Shown here one piece after another: positions 49,216 through 58,215 of a stretch of DNA of 64,000 nucleotides. The DNA comes from Pseudomonas asplenii (GTDB lineage Bacteria > Pseudomonadota > Gammaproteobacteria > Pseudomonadales > Pseudomonadaceae), in the NCBI RefSeq assembly GCF_900105475.1, contig NZ_LT629777.1, forward strand, positions 930,001-994,000, written 5' to 3'. Each line of letters begins with the position of its first letter. The stretch's first letter is position 1. The notes below the pieces were generated by a model, which was not told the origin of the DNA, searched no databases, and saw nothing but the letters and a program-made list of their open reading frames with translations. The translations under genes were made by a program, and so were the position numbers.

Positions 49216-50706
49216 TCAGTCGAAGACGATGCCCTGGGCCAACGGCAGTTCCAGCGAGTAGTTGACGGTGTTGGTCTGGCGCCGCATGTAGCCGCGCCAG
49301 GCATCGGAGCCCGACTCGCGACCGCCGCCGGTCTCTTTCTCGCCGCCGAACGCACCGCCGATCTCCGCGCCGCTGGGGCCGATGTTGACGTTAGCGATAC
49401 CACAATCGCTGCCCGCTGCCGACATGAACTGCTCGGCCTCGCGCACATCGGTGGTGAAGATGCACGATGACAGCCCCTGCGGCACCGAGTTGTTCAGGCG
49501 CAGTGCTTCGTTAAAGTCGCTGTAGCCGATCACGTAGAGAATCGGGGCGAAGGTCTCATGCAGAACCACATCGCTCTGCTCGGGCATCTCGACGATTGCC
49601 GGAGAGACGTAATAGGCATGGGGGAACACCTCCTCCAACTGGCGCTTGCCACCAAACACCCGGCCACCCTCGCTCAGGGCTTGCTCAAGGGCATCCTGCA
49701 TGGCGTCGAAGCTGTGCTTGTCGATCAGCGGGCCGACCAGGTTGCCTTCCAGCGGATGGCCGATACGCACCTTGGCGTAGGCAGCCTTGAGCCGAGTGAC
49801 GATCTCGTCCTTCACCGATTCGTGGGCAATCAGCCGGCGCAAGGTGGTACAACGCTGGCCGGCGGTACCGACAGCGCTGAACAGGATGGCGCGCACCGCC
49901 ATGTCCAGGTCGGCGCTGGGGCCGAGGATCATCGCGTTGTTGCCGCCCAGTTCGAGGATACTGCGGGCAAAACGGGCGGCAACCTTGGGCGCAACTTCGC
50001 GGCCCATGCGGGTACTGCCGGTGGCGCTGACCAGGGCCACGCGCGGGTCGTCGACCAGGGCTTCGCCAGCGTCGCGGCCGCCGATGATGACCTGGCAGAG
50101 ATACGGCGGTGCATCGCTGAAGTTCTTCAGGACGCGATCGAACAGAGCCTGGCAGGCCAGCGCGGTCAGCGGGGTCTTTTCCGACGGTTTCCAGATCACC
50201 GGGTTGCCACAGACCAGCGCCAACGCGGTGTTCCAGGCCCAGACCGCGACCGGGAAGTTGAAGGCGCTGATCACGCCAACCACGCCCAGCGGATGCCAGC
50301 TCTCACGCATGTGGTGGCCTGGCCGCTCGGAGGCGATGGTCAAACCGTACAATTGGCGCGACAAGCCGACGGCGAAGTCGCAGATATCGATCATTTCCTG
50401 CACTTCGCCCAGACCTTCCTGGGTGATCTTGCCCGCCTCCCAGGACACCAGCTCGCCAAGGTCGGCCTTGTACTGGCGCAGCAATTCGCCGAACTGCCGC
50501 ACCAGCTCGCCACGCCGCGGCGCGGGCACCTTGCGCCAGGCCTCGAAAGCGCGTTCGGCGCGGCCGACCTGCTGCTCGACCTCGGCCGGACCCTGCCAGT
50601 TGACGGCGCCGATACGGCTGCCGTCGATCGGCGAATGCACAAGCTGTTGGCCCTGTTGATACAGCGCCGGGTCGACACCCAGACGATCGAGCAATGCGGC
50701 AACCAT
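49216..50706 (-). CDS. amaB: L-2-aminoadipate semialdehyde dehydrogenase AmaB
   Basis: 496 residues, aldehyde dehydrogenase family 7 (antiquitin-like). Features are WHPLGVVGVISAFNFPVAVW near the NAD site, SATGSTRMGREV, the catalytic Glu in LELGGNNAM, the catalytic Cys in GTAGQRCTTLRRL, and ETFAPILYV. It oxidises piperideine-6-carboxylate (aminoadipate semialdehyde) to L-2-aminoadipate in lysine breakdown. The ATG at 50706 is five codons inside the longest reading frame and begins MVAALLDRLG. It is divergent from the LysR gene. Confidence 0.92.
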   Translation of the reverse strand: MVAALLDRLGVDPALYQQGQQLVHSPIDGSRIGAVNWQGPAEVEQQVGRAERAFEAWRKVPAPRRGELVRQFGELLRQYKADLGELVSWEAGKITQEGLGEVQEMIDICDFAVGLSRQLYGLTIASERPGHHMRESWHPLGVVGVISAFNFPVAVWAWNTALALVCGNPVIWKPSEKTPLTALACQALFDRVLKNFSDAPPYLCQVIIGGRDAGEALVDDPRVALVSATGSTRMGREVAPKVAARFARSILELGGNNAMILGPSADLDMAVRAILFSAVGTAGQRCTTLRRLIAHESVKDEIVTRLKAAYAKVRIGHPLEGNLVGPLIDKHSFDAMQDALEQALSEGGRVFGGKRQLEEVFPHAYYVSPAIVEMPEQSDVVLHETFAPILYVIGYSDFNEALRLNNSVPQGLSSCIFTTDVREAEQFMSAAGSDCGIANVNIGPSGAEIGGAFGGEKETGGGRESGSDAWRGYMRRQTNTVNYSLELPLAQGIVFD

Positions 50707-50845
50707 GGATAACTCCTTCAAACGGAAATCGGATAACTTCAGCGTCTAGTTTTAGCGACCTTCAGACTTGCCAACAAACGACGATTAGGCGAGATATCAT
50801 TCCGTTTATTCATGCTGCGCAAGAAACAGAAGAAAAGGCCCGTTC

Positions 50846-51742
50846 ATGCTGAATAAAAGACACCTGCCCTCGATCACCGCCCTGCAGTGTTTCGAGGCCG
50901 TCACCCGCCACCTGAGCTTCACCCGTGCGGCAGAGGAGCTGAACCTGACCCAGAGTGCGGTCAGCAAACAGGTTGCGCAACTGGAGGACTTGCTCCAGCA
51001 CCTGCTGTTTCGCCGTGTACGCCGCCGCCTGCAACTGACGCCGGCGGGCGATCTGTACCTGGTGGAAGTCCGAAAAATCCTGACCCAGGTAGAGATGTCG
51101 ACCCATTACCTGCGCTCCTACGGCGGCGAAACCGAAGTCTTGCGGGTTTCCACGCCCTCGACCTTCGGCGCCCGCTGGCTGGTGCCACGGCTCAAGGGCT
51201 GGCGCCTGCGCCATCCGCATATCCACCTGGACCTGCGCAACGAGCAGGAGGCCGAAGACCTGCTGCAAGGACACAGCGACCTGGCGTTCTATTTCGGCCA
51301 GGGCTCACGCCCCGGTACCGAGTGCCTGAAACTGTTCGGCGAGGAATTGGTGCCCGTCTGCGCGCCAGCAAGCCTGCCCGAACAGCCACTCACCGATCCG
51401 ACCCAACTGAGCGAACTGGTCCTGCTGCAGAACACTTCGCGACCCCAGGCCTGGCATGACTGGTTCGACAGCCAGGGCTATCACACCGAACACAGCTACC
51501 ACGGGCCACGCTTCGAAACCTTCTATATGTGCATTCGCGCGGCGCAGGTCGGCTGTGGGGTAGCGCTGCTACCGCGCTTTCTGGTGGAAGAGGAACTGGC
51601 CGACGGCAAGCTGGTAATCCCCTGGCAGCACGCGCTGCCCAGCCATGACGCCTATTACCTGGCCTACCCGGAGCATTCGGCGGAAGTGCCGAAGGTGAAG
51701 AGTTTCGTGCACTGGATGCAGGAGCAGATCCAGGGGGCCTAG
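50846..51742 (+). CDS. LysR-type regulator of the ama genes
   Basis: 298 residues. The winged helix-turn-helix (ITALQCFEAVTRHLSFTRAA, EELNLTQSAVSKQVAQLE; residues about 8-45) is followed by a GcvA-like effector domain. It is divergent from amaB across 139 bases, and LysR proteins often regulate the divergent gene. P. putida has a LysR gene at the same place beside amaB, so control of lysine catabolism is likely; the effector would be a lysine-pathway intermediate. No binding site could be fixed by eye. Confidence 0.88.
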   Translation: MLNKRHLPSITALQCFEAVTRHLSFTRAAEELNLTQSAVSKQVAQLEDLLQHLLFRRVRRRLQLTPAGDLYLVEVRKILTQVEMSTHYLRSYGGETEVLRVSTPSTFGARWLVPRLKGWRLRHPHIHLDLRNEQEAEDLLQGHSDLAFYFGQGSRPGTECLKLFGEELVPVCAPASLPEQPLTDPTQLSELVLLQNTSRPQAWHDWFDSQGYHTEHSYHGPRFETFYMCIRAAQVGCGVALLPRFLVEEELADGKLVIPWQHALPSHDAYYLAYPEHSAEVPKVKSFVHWMQEQIQGA

Positions 51743-51762
51743 CCGCCTTGGCGCCCTGAGGG

Positions 51763-51784
51763 CCATGGGGCTTGCCCGCGAACA
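51763..51784. repeat. Single REP half
   Basis: CCATGGGGCTTGCCCGCGAA, an isolated REP unit after the LysR gene. Confidence 0.55.
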
Positions 51785-51904
51785 GGCCGACAATGTCAGC
51801 AGAAATCGCTGGTAAAATCGCCCCCTGATATGCGCCACTAGCGCTATTCATCTAAACGCTGCCGGAACGCCGATTCGACGTCGACCGGCCTGGAGACACC
51901 CGTT

Positions 51905-53104
51905 ATGAGCGATAAGGCCTTTGGCGATCGCATCGTGCAGAACCTGCTCGACACCGACTTCTACAAGCTGACCATGATGCAGGCGGTGCTGCACAACTAC
52001 CCCAACGTCGAAGTCGAATGGGACTTCCGTTGCCGTAACAGCGAGGACCTGCAGCCTTACCTGGCGGAAATCCGCTATCAGATAGAGCGTCTCGCCGAGC
52101 TGAGCCTGAGCGCGGACCAGTTGAATTTTCTTGAGCGCATCAGCTTTCTCAAGCCGGACTTCCTGCGCTTTCTTGGCCTGTTCCGTTTCAACCTGCGCTA
52201 TGTGCACACCGGCATCGAGAACGGCGAGCTGTTCATCCGCCTTCGCGGCCCGTGGCTGCATGTGATCCTGTTCGAGGTGCCGCTGCTGGCGATCGTCAGC
52301 GAAGTGCGCAACCGCTACCGCTACCAGGAAACCGAACTGAACCAGGCCCGCGAGCAGTTGTACCGCAAGTTCGACTGGCTGACCGCCAACGCCAGTGCCG
52401 ACGAGCTGGCGCAGTTGCAGGTCGCCGACTTCGGCACCCGCCGGCGCTTCTCCTACCGGGTTCAGGAAGAAGTGGTGAGCGTACTCAAACATGATTTCCC
52501 CGGGCGCTTCGTCGGCACCAGCAACGTGCACCTGGCCCGCGAGTTCGACATGAAACCGCTGGGAACCATGGCCCACGAATGGATCATGGCTCACCAGCAG
52601 CTAGGCCCGCGACTGATCGACAGCCAGATCGCCGCGCTCGACTGCTGGGTCCGCGAGTACCGTGGCCTGCTCGGTATCGCGTTGACCGACTGCATCACCA
52701 CCGACGCCTTCCTGGAAGATTTCGACCTGTACTTCGCCAAGCTGTTCGACGGCCTGCGCCATGACTCGGGCGATCCGGTGCAGTGGGGCGAAAAATGCAT
52801 AGCCCGTTATCACCATCTGGGCATCGACCCGATGAGCAAGACCCTGGTGTTCTCCGACAGCCTCAACCTGCCCAAGGCCCTGGAGATATTCCGTGCGTTG
52901 CGCGGTCGGATCAACGTCAGCTTCGGCATCGGTACCAACCTCACCTGTGACATTCCCGGGGTGGAGCCGATGAGCATCGTGCTTAAAATGACCGCCTGCA
53001 ACGGCCAGCCGGTGGCGAAGATCTCCGATGAGCCGGGCAAGGCCCAGTGCAAGGACCCGAATTTCGTCTCCTACCTGCGTCATGTGTTCCGGGTAGCCGA
53101 TTAA
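51905..53104 (+). CDS. pncB: Nicotinate phosphoribosyltransferase PncB
   Basis: 399 residues. It makes nicotinate mononucleotide from nicotinate and PRPP with ATP hydrolysis. The residue that is phosphorylated during the cycle is His224 in [13 protein letters not shown]. Other hallmarks are [45 protein letters not shown] and [11 protein letters not shown]. The ATG at 51905 has GGAGACACCC upstream. nadE follows at 35 bases; the two enzymes give a Preiss-Handler NAD salvage unit. Confidence 0.97.
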   Translation: MSDKAFGDRIVQNLLDTDFYKLTMMQAVLHNYPNVEVEWDFRCRNSEDLQPYLAEIRYQIERLAELSLSADQLNFLERISFLKPDFLRFLGLFRFNLRYVHTGIENGELFIRLRGPWLHVILFEVPLLAIVSEVRNRYRYQETELNQAREQLYRKFDWLTANASADELAQLQVADFGTRRRFSYRVQEEVVSVLKHDFPGRFVGTSNVHLAREFDMKPLGTMAHEWIMAHQQLGPRLIDSQIAALDCWVREYRGLLGIALTDCITTDAFLEDFDLYFAKLFDGLRHDSGDPVQWGEKCIARYHHLGIDPMSKTLVFSDSLNLPKALEIFRALRGRINVSFGIGTNLTCDIPGVEPMSIVLKMTACNGQPVAKISDEPGKAQCKDPNFVSYLRHVFRVAD

Positions 53105-53139
53105 TCCGTTTTCGATCGTTTCCACGCAAGGAGTGAATC

Positions 53140-53967
53140 ATGCAAGCCGTACAGCGCCAGATTGCTGAACAGCTCAAGGTCCAACCACCATTCGCCGACC
53201 AGGCCGCCCTTGAGGCCGAGGTGGCACGGCGCATCACCTTTATACAGAGCTGCTTGCAGAACTCGGGCCTCAAGACCCTGGTGCTGGGCATCAGCGGCGG
53301 CGTCGATTCACTGACTGCCGGCCTGCTCGCCCAACGCGCCGTGCGCGAACTGCGCGAGCGCACCGGCGACGAACAATACCGCTTCATCGCGGTGCGCCTG
53401 CCCTACGAAGTCCAGTTCGACGAACACGACGCCACGGCCTCGGTGGATTTCATCAACCCCGACGAACGCCATACGGTGAACATTGGCCCGGCGGTCAAGG
53501 CACTGGCGGCACAAGTCGCGGCGTTCGAAGGCAAGGCGGCAGTTTCGCGGGACTTCGTGCTCGGCAACACCAAGGCGCGGATGCGCATGGTCGCCCAATA
53601 CACCATCGCCGGTGCTGCCAATGGCCTGGTGATCGGCACCGACCACGCAGCGGAAGCGGTGATGGGGTTCTTCACCAAATTCGGCGACGGTGCCTGCGAC
53701 CTGGCGCCCCTGAGCGGGCTGGTGAAGAACCAGGTGCGAGCCATTGCCCGCAGCTTCGGCGCACCCGAACCGCTGGTGGAAAAAGTCCCGACCGCCGACC
53801 TGGAAGACCTGACACCGGGCAAGCCTGACGAGGCCTCCCATGGCGTGACCTATGTCGAGATCGACGCGTTCCTGCATGGCCAGCCGGTGCGCCAGGAAGC
53901 CTTCGACATCATCTGCCGGACCTACGAAAAGACCCAACACAAGCGCGAGATGCCATTCGCGCCGTAA
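53140..53967 (+). CDS. nadE: Ammonia-dependent NAD synthetase NadE
   Basis: 275 residues, without a glutaminase domain, so it uses free ammonia. The PP-loop [12 protein letters not shown] is at residues about 49-60, then [40 protein letters not shown] and [15 protein letters not shown], which together make the adenylation and ammonia sites. It converts nicotinate adenine dinucleotide to NAD. A terminator follows directly. Confidence 0.98.
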   Translation: MQAVQRQIAEQLKVQPPFADQAALEAEVARRITFIQSCLQNSGLKTLVLGISGGVDSLTAGLLAQRAVRELRERTGDEQYRFIAVRLPYEVQFDEHDATASVDFINPDERHTVNIGPAVKALAAQVAAFEGKAAVSRDFVLGNTKARMRMVAQYTIAGAANGLVIGTDHAAEAVMGFFTKFGDGACDLAPLSGLVKNQVRAIARSFGAPEPLVEKVPTADLEDLTPGKPDEASHGVTYVEIDAFLHGQPVRQEAFDIICRTYEKTQHKREMPFAP

Positions 53968-53975
53968 ACCCCACG

Positions 53976-53999
53976 GGATGGGGCTGCTCAGCCCCATCC
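53976..53999 (+). terminator. Terminator after nadE
   Basis: GGATGGGGCT, GCTC loop, AGCCCCATCC, a ten-base perfect stem eight bases after the stop. The U-tract is weak. Confidence 0.75.
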
Positions 54000-54096
54000 T
54001 GACAAAACGGAATGAACCCAGCATTTTTTTTCGCTTGTCCGGTTCCGCTCAGGGGGCTTTCATAAGCGCTCATCCCCATCGCCAGAGTCCTGCCCC

Positions 54097-55119
54097 ATGT
54101 CATCCTTCGAAGGCCTGTTTTCCCTCGTCGCTTCCGTGCTCGGTCAACCCGCCGCCCAGTGGCTGGAAAAACACGTCGAAGTGCCGGCAGCCCTGCATGA
54201 CTTCTCCAGCCACCAGGACGCACTGCATCGCGTCTGGCTGGCCGAAGCGCTGAATCTCTGTCTGCTCCACAAGCTGGTGGAAGCGGTCCCCGACGGTCGC
54301 CGCTACGTGGAGGAACAGGTCGAAGATGGTCGCAAGGTCGTGTTCGACCACGGCGCCATCCGCACCGTCGACTGGAGTGCGAACGGCGAGTTGCCGCGGG
54401 GTCGCCAGGCCTTCTCGCGACTGCTGGAGCCACTGGGTTTCACCGACGTGCGCACCTACCCCCTGACCAAACTGGGCATGACCGGCTGGGCCTATCGCCA
54501 GATGGACCTGCCGGAAGACATCGCCCAGTTCTTCGTCTCCGAACTGCATCCGGGGCGCTTCAGCGAACCGTTCCAGCAGGCGGTGGGGCGCGTGGTCGGC
54601 TCCAGCCGCGACCCGCTGCAAGCCGAACACCTGAGCATTCTCGAACGCCTGCGCCTGACCCGGCATTGCGCACTGGCCGAGGCCCAGGCCGTTATTGCGG
54701 CACTGTACCGGGCCTTCGACCGGCAACACGGTGCGGTGCTGCTGGCCGACTACCAGACACTGCTGGCCGAAAGCGCGGAAATGGCCTGGATCGCCACCGA
54801 GGGCAACAGTTTCAACCACCTCACCGACCGGGTCGACGACCTTGAGGCCACGGTGGCTCGGCAACGCCAGCTCCAGCGCCCGATGAAGGACAGCATCGAG
54901 GTCTCCACCTCCGGTCGGGTGATGCAGACCGCCTACCGTGCCTGCACCGTGACCCGCGGCCTGATCGACGCCCAGGGGCAATACCGGGAGCACTCGGTGC
55001 CGGGTTCCTTCGTCGAGTTCATCCAACGCCGGATCGACCCGGAAACTGCGCGCATCGACCTGAACTTCGACAGCAGCAACGCCCAGGGCATTTTCAAGAT
55101 GACCGCCTCAAAGGCCTGA
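54097..55119 (+). CDS. DUF1338 protein, probable 2-oxoadipate dioxygenase/decarboxylase
   Basis: 340 residues, the short form of DUF1338. In HglS of P. putida, which turns 2-oxoadipate into D-2-hydroxyglutarate, the iron is held by two histidines and a glutamate, and an arginine four residues after the first histidine binds substrate. Here DHGAIR gives His85 and Arg89, FNHLTDR gives His241, and SFVEFIQ (Glu307) is the best candidate for the third ligand. HglS itself is, as I recall, over 400 residues. In P. putida the gene lies next to the amaAB LysR gene; here pncB-nadE come between. Lysine breakdown to 2-hydroxyglutarate is inferred. Confidence 0.75.
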   Translation: MSSFEGLFSLVASVLGQPAAQWLEKHVEVPAALHDFSSHQDALHRVWLAEALNLCLLHKLVEAVPDGRRYVEEQVEDGRKVVFDHGAIRTVDWSANGELPRGRQAFSRLLEPLGFTDVRTYPLTKLGMTGWAYRQMDLPEDIAQFFVSELHPGRFSEPFQQAVGRVVGSSRDPLQAEHLSILERLRLTRHCALAEAQAVIAALYRAFDRQHGAVLLADYQTLLAESAEMAWIATEGNSFNHLTDRVDDLEATVARQRQLQRPMKDSIEVSTSGRVMQTAYRACTVTRGLIDAQGQYREHSVPGSFVEFIQRRIDPETARIDLNFDSSNAQGIFKMTASKA

Positions 55120-55226
55120 AGCAGACCAGCTTGTCGTAGGATTTTTCTGTTTTTCCCGGCAACTATTGAGGCACCCACCATCGCGTAGCAGTCTTCGCCA
55201 TCCCATGCTGGCCAGGACTGCTGCCT

Positions 55227-55922
55227 ATGTTGCTCAAGCAAAAGCCTTCCCCTATCCACGTCACACCCTTGTTCCAAAAGCCCGGGATCATTCCCTTGTG
55301 CGGACTGCTCGCCAGCCTGTGCTGGATTGCCATCGCCACCCAGCCGGTCAAGCGCCCGGGCAACGGTCAGCCAAGCAAGGAACATTTCATTCTCAGCGGT
55401 AGCATGCCGGTCCATACCGCATTACGCGCAAGTGCCCGCTACACGCCCGGCAACCACCAGACCGGGTGCCCCTACCAGCACCCCACACTGCATTTCGACA
55501 CGAGCCCGGTCGATACCCCTCGGGCTTTCGACTTCAAGGTTCCCACCGGCTACGAACTGCCCGACTGCAAGCTCTACCTGAGCGAGTTGAACTTCGAGAC
55601 CGAAGCGTTTTATGGCCAGGACAACCATCAGCGCAGCATCACCAGCAGCGGCGCGATCACTTTGCGCGACGACCTGCGGCCCGGCGTCTCAGGGTTTCCG
55701 GCATCGGGAGAGAAACACTATCGTGGTCTTTGCGACTGGCAGCCGCAGAACACTCCGGCGGGCCTGGAACCGCAGAAAACCCTCAATTGCTATAGCGTCG
55801 ACGAACACTGGCAAGCACTTGGCAATGACTACAAGCGCAAACAGTTGGGCGGGGTATTCAGCCGGCAGGAACTGGAAGGAAAAACGATTCGGCTGGAACT
55901 GAGGAAAAACGAGCAGTCCTGA
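55227..55922 (+). CDS. Uncharacterised protein with N-terminal membrane segment
   Basis: 231 residues. A hydrophobic segment at about residues 20-38 (GIIPLCGLLASLCWIAIA) would anchor it in the inner membrane or export it. The remainder, with four cysteines (in TGCPYQ, LPDCKL, GLCDWQ, LNCYS), looks periplasmic and could hold two disulfides. I recognise no family. It is convergent with azurin, 31 bases between stops. A ribosome-binding AGGA lies 11 bases before the ATG, slightly far. Confidence 0.65.
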   Translation: MLLKQKPSPIHVTPLFQKPGIIPLCGLLASLCWIAIATQPVKRPGNGQPSKEHFILSGSMPVHTALRASARYTPGNHQTGCPYQHPTLHFDTSPVDTPRAFDFKVPTGYELPDCKLYLSELNFETEAFYGQDNHQRSITSSGAITLRDDLRPGVSGFPASGEKHYRGLCDWQPQNTPAGLEPQKTLNCYSVDEHWQALGNDYKRKQLGGVFSRQELEGKTIRLELRKNEQS

Positions 55923-55953
55923 TCCCGCGCAAGGCGGGACCAGGCGAAGACTA

Positions 55954-56400
55954 TCACTTGAGGGTGACGGTCCCTTTCATCATCGAGATGTGGCCCGGGA
56001 ACGAGCAGAAGAAACCGTACTTCTCGGCTGGGTTCAGCTTCGACACGTCGAAGGTCACCGAGTCTTTCTCGCCGGCACCGATGATCTTCGTGTGGGCGAT
56101 GACACGGGTGTCACCGTCTTTCAGGTAGTTTTTGTCGATACCGGCAGACATGCCGTCCGAGGCGATCGGCTGCATGTCGGCCTCTTTGCTCAGCACCCAG
56201 TTATGGCCCATGACGGTCTTCGGCAGGCTGCCGCCATGGGTCAGTTCCACGGTGAAGGTCTTGCAGCTCTTGTCGATTTCGATGGCCTTGGTGCTGAAGG
56301 ACATCTGATCGGTGGAGTCGATAGTGGTTTTACATTCGGCGGCAAATACCTGGCTGCTGGCAAGGGCCAGCAGGGATACAGCGACAACTTTGGCGAACAT
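55954..56400 (-). CDS. azu: Azurin
   Basis: 148 residues: a 20-residue signal peptide (ending QVFA) and a 128-residue mature type I copper protein starting AECKTTIDS. Copper ligands in mature numbering are Gly45 and His46 (MGHNW), Cys112 (FFCSFPGH), His117, and Met121 (ISMMKG). Cys3-Cys26 would form the usual disulfide. It carries electrons in the periplasm, for example in denitrification or stress respiration. A likely ANR box lies 76 bases upstream. Confidence 0.98.
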   Translation of the reverse strand: MFAKVVAVSLLALASSQVFAAECKTTIDSTDQMSFSTKAIEIDKSCKTFTVELTHGGSLPKTVMGHNWVLSKEADMQPIASDGMSAGIDKNYLKDGDTRVIAHTKIIGAGEKDSVTFDVSKLNPAEKYGFFCSFPGHISMMKGTVTLK

Positions 56401-56475
56401 CGTGAATCTCCAAGGCAGGGTATGAAAATCGGCGGATCAATGCAGGAAGACTGCCTGAAACCAGACAGGACTCCC

Positions 56476-56489
56476 ATGATCTGAGTCAA
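56476..56489. promoter_or_regulatory. ANR/FNR-like box upstream of azurin
   Basis: On the minus strand TTGACTCAGATCAT, eight of ten consensus bases of TTGAT-N4-ATCAA. Azurin is ANR-controlled in P. aeruginosa, which supports the reading. Confidence 0.6.
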
Positions 56490-56491
56490 GA

Positions 56492-56505
56492 GATTGTATA
56501 CAATC
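56492..56505. promoter_or_regulatory. Perfect 14-base palindrome, GntR-like operator
   Basis: GATTGTATACAATC is a perfect palindrome next to the ANR-like box. A half copy, ATACAATC, recurs at 56526-56533, 28 bases on. TTGTATACAA cores are typical of GntR-family operators. The regulator is not in the window. Confidence 0.5.
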
Positions 56506-56596
56506 CTAAGCTATCGCCTTGATGCATACAATCAACCAACCAGACGAATCCGCAGGACTTAACATTAGCCCATCGTCATCCAGCGGAGCCCACGTC

Positions 56597-56686
56597 ATGT
56601 CCATCAACAGCCTGCTCTACAGCTTGCTCGCCGCCTACGCCTGCGGTGCCAGCGGCACCTGCGAAACGCCCGTACGCGAGCGCTGA
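56597..56686 (+). CDS. Possible 29-residue small protein
   Basis: ATG at 56597 to TGA at 56684-56686. The product starts MSINSLLYSLLAAYACGASG and ends with CETPVRER. Residues 5-15 are hydrophobic and two cysteines lie six apart. GCGGAG nine bases upstream would serve as a ribosome-binding site. The GATTGTATACAATC palindrome lies about 90 bases upstream. It may be a real small protein or chance; there is no homologue I can name. Confidence 0.4.
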   Translation: MSINSLLYSLLAAYACGASGTCETPVRER

Positions 56687-56723
56687 AGCCGGGTAGTTCA
56701 CGCTCCCCTGCCCTGCCAGCCGG

Positions 56724-57173
56724 CTACCGCCTCTTCTGCAGGGTACGGCGCAGGCTCTCGCGCTGCTTGCGGATGTCCACCAGACGCTCGCGCATCTCGC
56801 GGTGGCGCTTGCTGTTGAGCAACAGCAGGCCCAGCAACGGCGCGAGCAGAGCCAGCGCGTAGACGACGCGATTCGGCTGCGACGTGATGGTCGGCAAGAC
56901 GCCCAGGAAGCACAGTGCGAAGACCAGCACCAAGCCACGAACCCATTGCGGACGGCCGCGCACGATCATGAAGTTGCAGTGGGCCACCACGAACCCGAGC
57001 AGCATGACCGTGGCAGACATGCCGGTCGCCTGTTCGCCCAGCGACGCCGTGGGGAAATAATGATCTCCTACCAACGGTACACCACAGGCGATGCCGATCA
57101 GCGCGGCAAAGATCGCGCCGATGAAGGTCGGAAAATATTGCGCCAGAAAGCGCCGCAAGCTCAACGTCTCCAT
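56724..57173 (-). CDS. Four-helix membrane protein, possible partner of upstream gene
   Basis: 149 residues. Hydrophobic segments are at about 14-34, 50-72, 80-98 and 104-120, followed by a strongly basic tail (KRHREMRERLVDIRKQRESL) likely in the cytoplasm. I recognise no family. Its ATG overlaps the last bases of the upstream 306-residue gene, so the two are translationally coupled. Such small polytopic proteins often protect against membrane-active toxins, which is the reason for suspecting an immunity role; nothing in the sequence proves it. Confidence 0.7.
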   Translation of the reverse strand: METLSLRRFLAQYFPTFIGAIFAALIGIACGVPLVGDHYFPTASLGEQATGMSATVMLLGFVVAHCNFMIVRGRPQWVRGLVLVFALCFLGVLPTITSQPNRVVYALALLAPLLGLLLLNSKRHREMRERLVDIRKQRESLRRTLQKRR

Positions 57174-58093
57174 TACTCGTCGATCTCCTCGTAAAGCCCG
57201 ACGGCAATGGTTTTCACGTTACCGGACAAGGCACTCCCGGTGAGCCCGATCGCCGCGCCCAGCGAATCCTTGATCTGGGTGACGGTAGCGTGGCGAATCT
57301 CGGTCGGCGTGAAACGTTTGGGCAACTCGCCGGCCAGCTGTTTCAGCTTGAGCATTTTCGGGGTCAGACGCGGGTCATTGATGGCCAGCAGTTCCTTGGT
57401 CAACTTTGCTCGTTCCTGCCGGTTGAGCCCTCGCAGCACCTCACGAATGCTCTTGCCGGTGGTGGCCTTGGTCAGGCGTACCAGCTTGATGGAAGTCAGA
57501 GTAGATGCACCGACGCCCAGCAGCGAAGCCGCATCCAGTGCAATCGAGGTGTACTGGTACCAGGCTTCGCTGTCGAGGTAGTCGTTGCGCGCCGGATTGG
57601 TCACCTCGTTGACCGTCCGATAGCCACCGACGACGCACTGCGCGGTACTGGCAACCGCAGCGGTATAACCGATGGCAACCAGTACAGAACTGGCCCCGGC
57701 CGAAAACGGCACCGCCACCGAGCCGCTGAGCACCACGACCCAGCCGATCACCGCGCCGGCACACGACAAGCTGGTATTGATGGCCTCGCTGACCAGTCGC
57801 GACTCCCGCGGGTTGTCCTGCACCTGCTGGGCGAACTGCTTCGGCGCAATGTACTTCTGCGCTTCGCGCAGAATCACACGCTTGGGTTTGATGCTGCAGA
57901 TCGGCTGGAACTCACGCAGGGTCACCACGTTGAACTCAGCGTCGATATACACCACACCCGCGCCAACGATACCGGGGTCGGCATCGATGGCGGCAAACAG
58001 CCGTGGCAGATCGATCTGGCTTTCGATGCGCTGACGGGCAAAAAACTGGGAGGGCCTGGAGTCCATGCCGATGCCGGGTAGCGAAGAGCTCAC
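57173..58093 (-). CDS. Unknown protein with glycine/alanine-rich hydrophobic core, toxin-like
   Basis: 306 residues, no export signal. The N-terminal 100 residues are soluble, with VVYIDAEFNVVTLREFQPI resembling a small beta domain. Residues about 108-155 are a Gly/Ala/Ser-rich hydrophobic core (two hairpin-like helices, AGAVIGWVVVLSGSVAVPF and AGASSVLVAIGYTAAVAST). A second hydrophobic patch lies at about 185-205, then a basic segment (KLVRLTKATTGKSIREVLRG) and a charged helical tail. Glycine-zipper cores of this kind occur in pore-forming effectors delivered by type VI secretion. Family not recognised. Confidence 0.7.
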   Translation of the reverse strand: MSSSLPGIGMDSRPSQFFARQRIESQIDLPRLFAAIDADPGIVGAGVVYIDAEFNVVTLREFQPICSIKPKRVILREAQKYIAPKQFAQQVQDNPRESRLVSEAINTSLSCAGAVIGWVVVLSGSVAVPFSAGASSVLVAIGYTAAVASTAQCVVGGYRTVNEVTNPARNDYLDSEAWYQYTSIALDAASLLGVGASTLTSIKLVRLTKATTGKSIREVLRGLNRQERAKLTKELLAINDPRLTPKMLKLKQLAGELPKRFTPTEIRHATVTQIKDSLGAAIGLTGSALSGNVKTIAVGLYEEIDE

Positions 58094-58173
58094 GCGCGGG
58101 TCTTCCTTGATTCGAACGGTGGAAAATTCGCGGCAACCTTAGCAAACCCGCCAGATCTTCGATAGAAAGCAAA

Positions 58174-58194
58174 ACGCCAGCACGAGGCTGGCGT
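58174..58194 (-). terminator. Terminator of ygiQ
   Basis: ACGCCAGC, five bases, GCTGGCGT, followed on the minus strand by TTTTG. It lies about 20 bases after the ygiQ stop. Confidence 0.8.
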
Positions 58195-58215
58195 CTTGTC
58201 TGGAGCACCGCTGTA

